Part shown: piece by piece, positions 54,912 to 64,000 of the stretch | Layout: each line of letters starts with the position of its first letter | Numbering within the stretch: position 1 is the first letter of the stretch | Source of the DNA: Pseudomonadota bacterium | GTDB lineage: Bacteria; Desulfobacterota; Desulfobulbia; Desulfobulbales; SURF-16 | Assembly: GCA_018897105.1 (NCBI GenBank) | Contig: JAHILF010000098.1 | Location: 1-64,000 of the forward strand | Direction: 5' to 3' | Length of the DNA: 64,000 bases | The notes under the pieces: model-generated | Seen by the model: only the letters and a program-made list of their open reading frames with translations | What the model was told of the DNA's origin: nothing | The model's database searches: none | Program-made: the position numbers and the translations under genes

Positions 54912-55628
54912 CTATCTCTTACCCAAGGCCGCTAATGCGGCAAGATAAGGGCCGAACAGTTCGTCATAATCACGGAAGCCTTTTTTCAGCACCAGCGGAA
55001 AGGCCGAGATATCGGCTTCGTTTATTACCAGATTGGCGCTGTTGGATAAGGCCTCCAGATTATAGAGCGTACTAAATTCCGGTCCTATCAGCACGTAATA
55101 GATATATCTTCTTTTCGGCATGGACATGCCCTGCATATAGGCGTGAACAGTCGATTCGGCCAGATTTCCTTCAAAGCCTGAATGCAGAACCACAGCGGAA
55201 AAATTTATAAAACGCATCCGCTCGATGGCATCCTCAGGGGTTCGCGGCATCACGGCCTTATAGCCCATATCATCGAAATACTGAACGATATCAGCCTGGA
55301 TCTGTTCATTCTTGACCAAGATCATCACCTGGGGCACATCTTCGAGCACCTCTCCACTACCCAGGTCCCCCCGCTCAAGCCAGCTGCGGTCAGGGGGGCC
55401 GGGAGGTTCAGGCAGCCCATGGCCGGCAGGAGTGGAAGAATGCCTTGACCCCGGCTGCCGCACCTCCTCCCGGTCCTCACGTTGCATCTCTATGGGCTTA
55501 TGACAATGGGGGCAGTTAAACTTCAGAGATTTGCCGGGCGGCAGAGCAGATACAGCATGGTCAATCTTCTCCCGCTGGCCTTCCGTTAAATTAAGTGTCT
55601 TGCCACAGTTGGGACATGCAGAAATCAT
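54912..55628 (-). CDS. Zinc-ribbon plus receiver-like protein of unknown function
   Basis: The 238-residue protein starts with a zinc ribbon (C5-x2-C8 and C39-x2-C42) resembling MJ0042-type fingers. A Pro/Arg-rich linker (about 48-95) follows, then an alpha/beta domain (about 98-215) laid out like a response-regulator receiver (VPQVMILVKNEQIQADIVQ, then FSAVVLHSGF). The usual phosphoacceptor Asp is not evident at the end of strand 3 (VVLHS), so it is probably a non-phosphorylated pseudo-receiver. It lies 70 bases downstream of the PilT/PilU-type gene on the same strand, suggesting a link to type IV pili; this is inference. Confidence 0.7.
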   Translation of the reverse strand: MISACPNCGKTLNLTEGQREKIDHAVSALPPGKSLKFNCPHCHKPIEMQREDREEVRQPGSRHSSTPAGHGLPEPPGPPDRSWLERGDLGSGEVLEDVPQVMILVKNEQIQADIVQYFDDMGYKAVMPRTPEDAIERMRFINFSAVVLHSGFEGNLAESTVHAYMQGMSMPKRRYIYYVLIGPEFSTLYNLEALSNSANLVINEADISAFPLVLKKGFRDYDELFGPYLAALAALGKR

Positions 55629-55698
55629 CGGCTACCTCATATCCTTCTATTTCATCAAGCACATCAAGAAAGAAAGCTGACATCAGCTACCGAAAAGA

Positions 55699-56877
55699 TC
55701 AGGAAAACGCATCATACTGATCTTTCTTTTCCTCTTCCATGCTCAGGCCGGTAATACCGGTGGTGGTTTCACCCTTGGCGGACTTAATCATATCAAGACC
55801 CCGGCCCATGGCACTTTTGCGTGAGCAATAACCCATGGCCGTTTCCTCGGTCACCAGCCCCTTTTCATAAAGCTGCAGAATATACTGATCAAAGGTGGTC
55901 ATGCCCATGGCGGTGCCGTCAGAAATGATCTCATAAAAGGTTTTCCCTTCCGACTCACCGTTCAAAACAACCTCTCTGACACGCAGGTTCATCCCCATGA
56001 CCTCAAAGGCGGCAACCCTGCCTCCGCCTACCCTGGGCAGCAGCCTCTGGCAGACAATCCAGCGGACGGTGTCAACCAGGCGGTTTCTGATCTGGGGCTG
56101 CTCATCATGCTCAAACATACCGAGACAGCGGTTGATAGTGGAACCTGCATCCACCGTATGCAGGGTGCTGAGCACCAGATGGCCGGTTTCCGAGGCGGTA
56201 AGGCCGATTTCCATGGTTTCCCGGTCGCGCATCTCGCCCACCAGAATGACCTTGGGAGCCTGACGCAGGGCGGCCCGGAGACCATTGGCAAAGGTATCGA
56301 AATCATTGCCCTGCTCCCGCTGGTTGAAGGTGGCCTGCCGATGGGGGTGGACAAACTCTATCGGGTCCTCCAGGGTGACAACATGCACGGCCCTTTCATG
56401 GTTGATCTTGTTAAGCAGAGCAGCCAGGGTTGTTGACTTACCTGATCCTGTTGCACCGGTTACCAGGATCAGACCGTTCAACTCATCTGACATCTTGTTC
56501 ATCGTCGGCGGCAAATTCAAGCTCTCGATCGTGGGAATCTCAGTGGGCAATCTTCGTAATACGGTTGAAAGATTGGTTTTCTGGGAAAAGACATTGACCC
56601 TGAACCTGGCCTTTTTACCCAGCCAATAGGAAAGGTCGCAGGATCCGGTTGTGGCCAGGTCCTTGAGCAGCCTTTTGTTGCCGCCGATGACGTTCAGCGC
56701 GAACACCTCGGACTGAAAGGGGGTAATCTGCGCTACTTCCGGCTTGACCTTTACAGGAGTGAGCACTCCCGAAGTTTCTACCTGTAGAGGCTTGTCCACT
56801 GTGACATTGAGATCGGAAACATTGCCATAGGTCTCAAGCATACAGGCAATCCAGTAATCTATTTCAGGCTGTTTCAT
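55699..56877 (-). CDS. PilT/PilU-type twitching motility ATPase
   Basis: This 392-residue secretion-superfamily ATPase powers pilus retraction as a hexameric ring at the inner membrane. It has an N-terminal PAS-like domain (about 1-100), Walker A GATGSGKST at 141-149 and the Asp box LEDPIEFVH. The Walker B is in VILVGEMRDRETME and the His box is TGHLVLSTLHT. The EMRDRETM form and the extended C-terminus past residue 350 fit PilU or a second PilT better than the main PilT. No other pil gene is nearby. Confidence 0.9.
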   Translation of the reverse strand: MKQPEIDYWIACMLETYGNVSDLNVTVDKPLQVETSGVLTPVKVKPEVAQITPFQSEVFALNVIGGNKRLLKDLATTGSCDLSYWLGKKARFRVNVFSQKTNLSTVLRRLPTEIPTIESLNLPPTMNKMSDELNGLILVTGATGSGKSTTLAALLNKINHERAVHVVTLEDPIEFVHPHRQATFNQREQGNDFDTFANGLRAALRQAPKVILVGEMRDRETMEIGLTASETGHLVLSTLHTVDAGSTINRCLGMFEHDEQPQIRNRLVDTVRWIVCQRLLPRVGGGRVAAFEVMGMNLRVREVVLNGESEGKTFYEIISDGTAMGMTTFDQYILQLYEKGLVTEETAMGYCSRKSAMGRGLDMIKSAKGETTTGITGLSMEEEKKDQYDAFS

Positions 56878-56907
56878 GCTGTCCTCCGAATTTTAATGCA
56901 AAAAGCC

Positions 56908-58143
56908 CTACATTTTTTCTTCTTTCAAGAGCAGAAAATAGAGTGCCCCCGGCTGCTTCATCACCCCCGCCGCCCTTGCGGCATACTCATCCCCACCCAG
57001 AAAAAAATCCGCCCGGCCGGGTCCTCGAATGGCTGCGCCGGTATCCTGATTGACCACGAACCGGTGCAGCGATTTCCAGTCGGTCTGTGCTCCATCGTTG
57101 GCAAAAACCGGCAGCTCGGTTTCCAGATAGCCAACCATGGGGACCGGAAAGCATTCGCTATCCACGGCAAGGGAACGGCCGGCGGTCAAAGGCTGGCCCA
57201 GACTACCCGCGGGCCCTTCATTCTCTGTTTCCCCCAGGACAGGGGAGAGTGAAAAAAAAATGTATCTGTCATTATGGTGCAGAATCTCCTGCAGCTCATC
57301 GGGATGATCATGCAGATAAGAGACAATTTTCGGCATCGTGACCTCTTCCAGGGTCATAGCGCCCCGATCCACCAGCAGTCGGCCGATACTCTGGTATCCT
57401 CTGCCGTTACTGGCGGCATAATGCACCTTGCGCACAGACCCGTCCGGCAGTCTGATTTTGCCGGAGCCCTGCACATGAAGGATAAATACGTCAACCGGGT
57501 CAGCCAGATAGACAATTTCCAAGCCCTGCAGCAGATCCCCGTTTTCAATCTCCGCCCGAGTCCAATAAGGAACAACACGCCCATTCTCCATCCTCCCCAC
57601 TCCATTACTATCCTGAATGCCGGATGAGACAACCAGATCCGGAGGAACCTGATAAAGAGGGTAGACAAAGGGCGATTTTCTGATCAGGCTACCGTCGCGA
57701 AAAGGCTCATAATAGCCGGTAACGAGGATTTGCCCTGCGCCATCAGAGCCCTGCGCCTGGCAGACATCGAAATTGTCAAAAAGAAATCTCTGGAAATCCG
57801 CTTCATTGGTGTATGTCTCGATCCCCCGCAAAAATGTGGCCAGTGATTTCTGCAGCCGCTGGGCGGAATAAACACGGCCACACAAGGAAAACTGCTGCTC
57901 TCCGTCGATCAGCTTCAGTGCGACCGCGCTCCTCTCCACACTTTTCTGTAAATCCTGCAGGCCGGAATCATCCAGCAGAAGAGGCATACTGCCCGGAGCC
58001 ACTTGCTTGAGTGCAGTATCATAGTCCGCTACGCCGATTGCCGAAACGGACAGCAACAGAAGGGCGGCTGTGATACCAATAAAATATCTCACCCAGTTAC
58101 CCGCCGGCACATATCGCTTATGCCGTAAAAATTGACTGAACAT
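56908..58143 (-). CDS. mltA: Membrane-bound lytic murein transglycosylase A
   Basis: MltA cleaves peptidoglycan glycan strands to 1,6-anhydro-muropeptides in the periplasm. The 411-residue protein has an N-terminal signal helix (about 19-40) without an obvious lipobox. The MltA domain contains GYYEP, FVLHVQGSGKIRLPDGS and ASNGRGYQSIGRLL, then the 3D domain with NQDTGAAIRGPGRADFFLG bearing the catalytic Asp. It is the first gene of the leftward mltA-pilU-zinc-ribbon group. Confidence 0.93.
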   Translation of the reverse strand: MFSQFLRHKRYVPAGNWVRYFIGITAALLLLSVSAIGVADYDTALKQVAPGSMPLLLDDSGLQDLQKSVERSAVALKLIDGEQQFSLCGRVYSAQRLQKSLATFLRGIETYTNEADFQRFLFDNFDVCQAQGSDGAGQILVTGYYEPFRDGSLIRKSPFVYPLYQVPPDLVVSSGIQDSNGVGRMENGRVVPYWTRAEIENGDLLQGLEIVYLADPVDVFILHVQGSGKIRLPDGSVRKVHYAASNGRGYQSIGRLLVDRGAMTLEEVTMPKIVSYLHDHPDELQEILHHNDRYIFFSLSPVLGETENEGPAGSLGQPLTAGRSLAVDSECFPVPMVGYLETELPVFANDGAQTDWKSLHRFVVNQDTGAAIRGPGRADFFLGGDEYAARAAGVMKQPGALYFLLLKEEKM

Positions 58144-58524
58144 CTGCCTGATTGGTTTCCTTACCCGATGGGGGCATAATTTTCTTTTGAGATATATTAT
58201 CAGGTTGTCCGGGAAGAAACATGATTAATACCGTTTTCCGATTACTCATCAGTCAGTATAGCAAGAAGAAATCTTTCATTCCAATGCTTCCTGCATTTTG
58301 TTTTTCGCTAAATTTTCTTCTTGACACAAAACAGATGCTCAAGCATAGAGGTTAAGGTTGAAACAGGTAATACAAAAAAAGACCTCTTTCTCTTTTTTTA
58401 GCTTGACCACATGCAACCCCACTGGTTATCAAAGGAAGGCATTTCATAGGTATCTCTACCATAGGTACGTTTACTGGCATTTTTTTACCTATATTAAATC
58501 ATAGTAATTTTTCAGGGAGGCAAA
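58144..58524. other. Divergent promoter region mltA/acs
   Basis: These 381 bases contain no gene. On the + strand TTGACA (58321-58326) is followed after 17 bases by a weak CATAGA, a possible acs promoter about 175 bases upstream of the start. Repeated ATAGGTA motifs lie closer to acs and are listed separately. Confidence 0.4.
58445..58492. promoter_or_regulatory. Three ATAGGTA motifs upstream of acs
   Basis: ATAGGTA occurs directly repeated at 58446-58452 and 58461-58467 (15-bp period) and inverted as TACCTAT at 58486-58492, within 33-79 bases of the acs start. GGTA-TCTC-TACC between the first two also forms a small palindrome. A regulator-binding cluster is possible. Confidence 0.4.
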
Positions 58525-60510
<1,986 letters not shown>

Positions 60511-60531
60511 TCCTCTTTTTCGCTGTATTCA

Positions 60532-60577
60532 CACAAAAAAACGGGCCCTCTTTTTTGAGACGCCCGTTTTTTTTGTG
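60532..60577 (+). terminator. Intrinsic terminator of acs
   Basis: A long hairpin pairs CACAAAAAAACGGGC (60532-60546) with GCCCGTTTTTTTTGTG (60562-60577), one bulge. The U-run is in the second arm, 22 bases after the acs stop. Confidence 0.88.
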
Positions 60578-60742
60578 AAAATTCCCTGGCAGGAAACCAC
60601 AACACATGATTATATGTTGATAGGATTGAGAATCCTTGAATATTCTCTTTTCCAGTTATTCATTACAGCAAAATTTTCGGCTCCGGCGCCAGCAGAGACA
60701 CCTCCAGCCACCATTCCACCTCTCAATCATACAGGATGCAAC

Positions 60743-61087
60743 ATGTCTGACGATAAAAGAAAACATGAACGATACTCGGCACTGAATCTCTCTTACATCT
60801 GCGAGGATAAAGATGGGGATGTCCTTTACGAGGGCATGGGACGGACCCTGAATGTCTCTGAGGGAGGTATCCTGCTTGAGACGAATTTCTACATCAGCCC
60901 CGACAACAACCTGACACTTGAAATCTCCCTGGAAGATACGCTGGTCGACCTGCGCGGTCGGGTAATCTACTGCAATGAGCAGGAAGGGAAAAAATTTCAC
61001 ACCGGCCTGGAATTGCTTGAACCGGATACGAACAGCCTGGCGATCCTGCACCAATTCATCAAAATTTTTGCGGAACAGAAAGGATGA
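60743..61087 (+). CDS. PilZ-domain protein (probable c-di-GMP receptor)
   Basis: The 114-residue cytosolic protein is a single PilZ domain with both c-di-GMP motifs: RKHER (RxxxR, about 6-10) and NVSEGG (D/NxSxxG, about 38-43). It should bind the second messenger. Start choice: an ATG at 60743 with an AGGA site begins the domain directly. The same frame extends far upstream through the terminator into acs and is not coding there. The target process is unknown; the PilT/PilU-type gene lies about 4 kb away. Confidence 0.88.
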   Translation: MSDDKRKHERYSALNLSYICEDKDGDVLYEGMGRTLNVSEGGILLETNFYISPDNNLTLEISLEDTLVDLRGRVIYCNEQEGKKFHTGLELLEPDTNSLAILHQFIKIFAEQKG

Positions 61088-61153
61088 TTTGTCTGCCAGG
61101 CCTGCAGACCTGATTTTTCAGAAAAACTTATGAAGCTGGCAGGTGAATGATCC

Positions 61154-61354
61154 ATGGCATCAGCTGCCGGCAAAAGTCAGATGGTAAAACGCACCCGCTT
61201 GAGGGACAAAAAACAATACAAAACAGCCTTAGGGTGTTTTGCTCTGCTCGCTGTCGGCACCCTGCCCACTCTCTTCTCAAATCCGCTTGAATATCTGATG
61301 GGACTTGGTTACTGCCTCGTCTTTTCCATCGGCATTGCGATTCTTCTATGCTGA
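61154..61354 (+). CDS. Possible small two-helix membrane protein
   Basis: A 66-codon frame encodes a basic N-terminus (about 11-22) and two hydrophobic segments (about 25-42 and 45-65). The ribosome site is poor; an ATG at residue 10 is an alternative start. Composition is like a real membrane peptide, but evidence is limited. It lies between the PilZ gene and the convergent mltB. Confidence 0.4.
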   Translation: MASAAGKSQMVKRTRLRDKKQYKTALGCFALLAVGTLPTLFSNPLEYLMGLGYCLVFSIGIAILLC

Positions 61355-61355
61355 A

Positions 61356-61387
61356 CAACGTTTGAACGTTCAAACGCTTAAACGTTG
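61356..61387. repeat. Nested palindrome between convergent genes
   Basis: A perfect 18-bp palindrome CGTTTGAACGTTCAAACG (61359-61376) is nested within the pair CAACGTTT/AAACGTTG (61356-61363, 61380-61387). It lies just after the + strand ORF and 20 bases before the mltB stop. It may terminate weakly in both directions or bind a protein. Confidence 0.5.
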
Positions 61388-61406
61388 ATACCACGCAGTT
61401 CCGGTT

Positions 61407-62447
61407 TTACTTGCCGGCCAGTTTCTCGGCAAGTTCCGCAACGGCCATGGCGTAGCGATTGGAGTTGTTCCAGGCGGTGATGGCCTGAAAATTCGGGTAT
61501 CCGGCCACGTAACGCATGCCGCCATCTTCAAGCTCCAGGCCGACGATGGTCACCTGTTTGTTGTCTGGAGCGGGCGGCACGGTCACCCCCTGGGCCTGGG
61601 CAACTTCCGCGACAGAAACAAAACCCTTTCTCCCTGTTTTATAGGCCTTTTCCAGAGTCTCACTTTTCAAGACCGGGCCAATCTCATGGTAGATGGGCGC
61701 ATGAAACACCCAGCCGAAACGGTGCAGATAATTGGCGATGCTTGCCAGCACGTCCGAAGTGGAATTCCACACATCCCTGCTGCCGTCCTTATCAAAATCA
61801 AGGGCATAATCCCGAAAGCTGGAAGGGATAAACTGGGTCTGACCGAAAGCGCCGCCATAGGAGCCGGTAACCGTCTGGGGATCGACATGATTTTCCCGGC
61901 AGAGCAGCAGGAAATGGACCAACTGTTCCCGATAAAAATTGCTCCTGCGCGGATAGGCGTCAAACATGGTGTTTAAGGTCTGAAAAAGATTGAAAGCCCC
62001 TTTGTGCTGACCGTAACGGGTTTCCACCCCCCAGATTGCCACCACGATTTCCCGCTCAACCCCGATTTCCTTTTCAATCTTATCAAGCAGCTCCTTGTTG
62101 GCTGCCAGCTTTTCCCGTCCCTCCGCCACGACTTCCGGGGTGATAAACAAAGGATAGTAGAGGTAATAGGGCTTGGCTTCCCATTGGGTGTCCATCAGCT
62201 CCAGCACCCGCTGCTTGATGGTGACGCCGGCAAAGAGTCGGTCAATCTCCTCCTGGCTGAAATCATACCGTGAACGTAGTTCCTTGAACAGGTCCTGGTA
62301 ACGGGGTGTGGCGAGATTAATCAACTGGCCGTCTTTGACTAGGTCTGCGGCCTTGGGTTGTTGGCCAGCCTCATCTGCCCTGGCAGCCGGAAGAGCGGTA
62401 AATACCAGAATAATCAGGACCAGCAGTGAGCGAACATTTCTAAGCAT
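61407..62447 (-). CDS. mltB: MltB-type lytic murein transglycosylase
   Basis: The enzyme cleaves glycan strands in the periplasm. With the start at 62447 the protein is 346 residues, with a signal peptide (hydrophobic core at about 6-20, ALPAARADE cleavage region). The SLT domain has the catalytic Glu in AIWGVETRYGQ, then GSYGGAFGQTQFIPSSF and DVLASIANYLHRFGW. Start choice: the ATG at 62447 follows AGAGGAG, whereas the frame open 38 codons upstream would place the signal peptide internally. It lies 34 bases after the DHH gene. Confidence 0.93.
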   Translation of the reverse strand: MLRNVRSLLVLIILVFTALPAARADEAGQQPKAADLVKDGQLINLATPRYQDLFKELRSRYDFSQEEIDRLFAGVTIKQRVLELMDTQWEAKPYYLYYPLFITPEVVAEGREKLAANKELLDKIEKEIGVEREIVVAIWGVETRYGQHKGAFNLFQTLNTMFDAYPRRSNFYREQLVHFLLLCRENHVDPQTVTGSYGGAFGQTQFIPSSFRDYALDFDKDGSRDVWNSTSDVLASIANYLHRFGWVFHAPIYHEIGPVLKSETLEKAYKTGRKGFVSVAEVAQAQGVTVPPAPDNKQVTIVGLELEDGGMRYVAGYPNFQAITAWNNSNRYAMAVAELAEKLAGK

Positions 62448-62481
62448 AGAGGGCTCCTCTTCCATTTTTTCAGCTAAGATT

Positions 62482-63441
62482 TCACCAGGTTTGCCGAAAG
62501 GCCTCGACAAAACCATCAAGTTGCTCCTGCGGCAAGGCATTAATACCGGCTGCTGCTTCACGGCCGCCGCCGGTGGGGAATTTCCGGCAGAGAGAGACGG
62601 CTCCCTGTTTATTGATCAGAGGCGCCCTGACGCTGACCAGCAGTGTCCCATCGCCATTGTCAACGATGAGCGCATGGGCCTTGCCCTCCATTTCCCTGGC
62701 CTTTTCGTTGCTGAACACCCCAGCGACCCGGCGGGACCAGGGGGCTTCGGGAAAGGTGAAAATCCTGCCCGTATCATTTTCAGCAAGAGGCTGTACCGAA
62801 CGCGCCCTGGCCATATCCTCGGCATACCCGTTCTGCAAACGACACGGCACACCGGACTCCCGGTAAAAATCAAAGGGGCTGGCAAAGGGGGTCAACGCCA
62901 GGTAAAGCTCCTGAGGCGTGACATGCAGGTCGGCAAGCGCCCGGCCATAGCCGTTATAATTCATCAAATCGCCAAGCTCCTGCAGGGTTGCAAGCTCTTT
63001 GTCGGTAAGTCCGAGACCGGCGGCAGTCTGTCGGGCAGCCACATGCAGATTATCGCCATAGGCGGCCACAATGGCCCAGAGGCGGAATTTACCGCTGAGC
63101 AACCGATCGATCAATAGGCCGGTACAGACCTCAGGGCTGGGGTCGATGATTGCCCGCAGATTTTCTGCCGCCGGAATTTCACCGGCAAAGTGGTGGTCAA
63201 CGTAAAAAATGTTGTTACGGCGCTGCAGAAGAGTACCCAGGGAGTCCTTATTGCTCTCCAGGGAAATATCAAGAACGGTAATCTCTGCTCCCTCCACCCC
63301 AGGATTGTCTGCCAGTTTTTCAAGCAGGCGGATATCGCGCTTCACCCCGGAAACAAGTATTGCCTGCCGAGGCTCGGCCAGGCGGAGCTGATGCAGGGCG
63401 CAGATGCCGTCAGCATCGCCGTTAAAGACATCGTAATTCAT
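62482..63441 (-). CDS. DHH-family phosphoesterase
   Basis: The 319-residue protein has the DHH-domain metal motifs FNGDADGICALHQ (about 6-18), VLDISLESN and FYVDHHFAG (about 79-87), and a C-terminal DHHA1-like FPTGGGREAAAG. It is distinct from the NrnA encoded elsewhere in this window. DHH proteins cleave nucleotides, short RNAs, pyrophosphate or cyclic dinucleotides, and the substrate here cannot be assigned. It lies between lptD and mltB on the minus strand. Confidence 0.88.
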   Translation of the reverse strand: MNYDVFNGDADGICALHQLRLAEPRQAILVSGVKRDIRLLEKLADNPGVEGAEITVLDISLESNKDSLGTLLQRRNNIFYVDHHFAGEIPAAENLRAIIDPSPEVCTGLLIDRLLSGKFRLWAIVAAYGDNLHVAARQTAAGLGLTDKELATLQELGDLMNYNGYGRALADLHVTPQELYLALTPFASPFDFYRESGVPCRLQNGYAEDMARARSVQPLAENDTGRIFTFPEAPWSRRVAGVFSNEKAREMEGKAHALIVDNGDGTLLVSVRAPLINKQGAVSLCRKFPTGGGREAAAGINALPQEQLDGFVEAFRQTW

Positions 63442-63462
63442 GCCCGGCCATTCTCCTGTCGG

Positions 63463-64000
63463 TTACTGGTCAAAAAGAAAATCGTTGTCGCCTCCGGAAT
63501 CCAGATCAACACCACCCTGCAGGTCGCCGGAAAAACCAAGGCCCAGAGACTGTCCAAGACCGACAAGGGAAAACATGATTGCCACTCGCTTGTCATCCGA
63601 ACTCTTCTCCGCAAAAAATTTTATGGCCCAGCATTGCTGGTGGTAGGTCAGGCCAAAGGAGGCGCTGGTAATAGTATTTTGATCAAGGGACTGCTTGAGA
63701 TCAGCCTCCAGGTACCAGGTATCGGTGAGCCTGGTGATCACCTCGGCATTTAACTGATTGATCTCGGAGCCTTTGGTATAGCGATACTCAAGGGAAGCAC
63801 TTTCGCCCCTGGTTGACGAATATCTGGTGTAGAGGTCATACATGGTCACCCCATCGCCATAGACGCTATAGGCTGTCTGGTATCTGGCCTGCCAGCGGGG
63901 CAGAGGGTAGAGATTCAACTTCAGGGTAACATCGGAAAAGGTGTGGTTTTCATCATGAGGACCGGCAAGATCCCGCCGGTCCTCATGAATATCATATGAC
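63463..64000 (-). CDS. lptD: LPS-assembly protein LptD, C-terminal part (runs off the window)
   Basis: The minus-strand frame is open to the window edge without a start, so this is the C-terminal ~178 residues of a longer gene. Alternating beta-strand patterns (YRYTKGSEINQLNAEVITRL, then TSASFGLTYHQQCWAIKFF) and the final MFSLVGLGQSLGLGF block match the outer-membrane barrel end of LptD. LptD inserts lipopolysaccharide into the outer leaflet. The QCW cysteine is one of the conserved barrel cysteines. This is direct support for an outer membrane with LPS. Confidence 0.78.
   Translation of the reverse strand, partial: SYDIHEDRRDLAGPHDENHTFSDVTLKLNLYPLPRWQARYQTAYSVYGDGVTMYDLYTRYSSTRGESASLEYRYTKGSEINQLNAEVITRLTDTWYLEADLKQSLDQNTITSASFGLTYHQQCWAIKFFAEKSSDDKRVAIMFSLVGLGQSLGLGFSGDLQGGVDLDSGGDNDFLFDQ

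Overview
The window looks like a chromosomal segment of a Gram-negative, anaerobic member of the Desulfobacterota, probably near the Desulfobulbales. This is inference from gene content: LptD and two lytic transglycosylases (outer membrane), an Mpl-type murein ligase, a complex I operon without the NADH-binding module, an AhbD-like haem synthase, a 12-haem c-type cytochrome and anaerobic-style cobamide genes. Most of the window is core genome. No insertion sequence, prophage, CRISPR array or rRNA was seen.

Layout. 1-3961: a NifX/NifB-like small protein (-), a membrane-anchored TPR protein (+) and an orphan PAS histidine kinase (+). 4024-19295 (all -): an RNA and translation cluster rimP-nusA-ylxR-infB-rbfA-nrnA-truB-rpsO-pnp, then an M16 peptidase, dut, an MBL hydrolase and the cobamide genes cbiR-cobT-cobS. 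19551-19626: tRNA-Gly(UCC) with its own promoter. 19844-31545 (-): a 13-gene complex I operon (nuoABCDHIJK, an extra MrpD-like subunit, a two-helix peptide, nuoL, nuoM, nuoN). 31935-33904 (-): mpl, a small conserved-looking gene, a terminator and tRNA-Ala(GGC). 34231-39779 (+): the rod-shape operon mreBCD-mrdA-rodA. 39780-40748: a gene-poor islet whose only convincing gene is a 73-residue hydrophobic Cys-containing peptide behind a near-consensus sigma-54 promoter. 40749-45872 (-): phoH-like, ahbD-like, hemE, an HD-domain gene and hemH. 46016-51372 (+): nadE, the multihaem cytochrome, hisD and rsmG. 51415-54689: a miniature MCP signalling protein (-), then cobQ-cbiB (+). 54745-54868: a REP-pair element. 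54912-58143 (-): mltA, a PilT/PilU-type ATPase and a zinc-ribbon pseudo-receiver protein. 58525-61354 (+): acs, a PilZ protein and a small membrane ORF. 61407-64000 (-): mltB, a DHH phosphoesterase and the 3' end of lptD.

How the genes work together. The cobS/cobT/cbiR and cobQ/cbiB groups cover late cobamide assembly, lower-ligand attachment and probably remodelling. The rod operon, mpl, mltA, mltB and lptD serve the envelope. The nuo operon encodes a proton-pumping oxidoreductase that must take electrons from something other than a locally encoded NuoEFG.

Strongest candidates for something undescribed: the sigma-54-controlled orphan peptide (40143-40440); the four-antiporter complex I whose NuoL-like subunit has Asn at two conserved intramembrane Lys positions, with a small membrane gene embedded beside it; the 12-haem cytochrome; the zinc-ribbon pseudo-receiver next to a pilus-retraction-type ATPase; and paired palindromes just upstream of the predicted nuo promoter.
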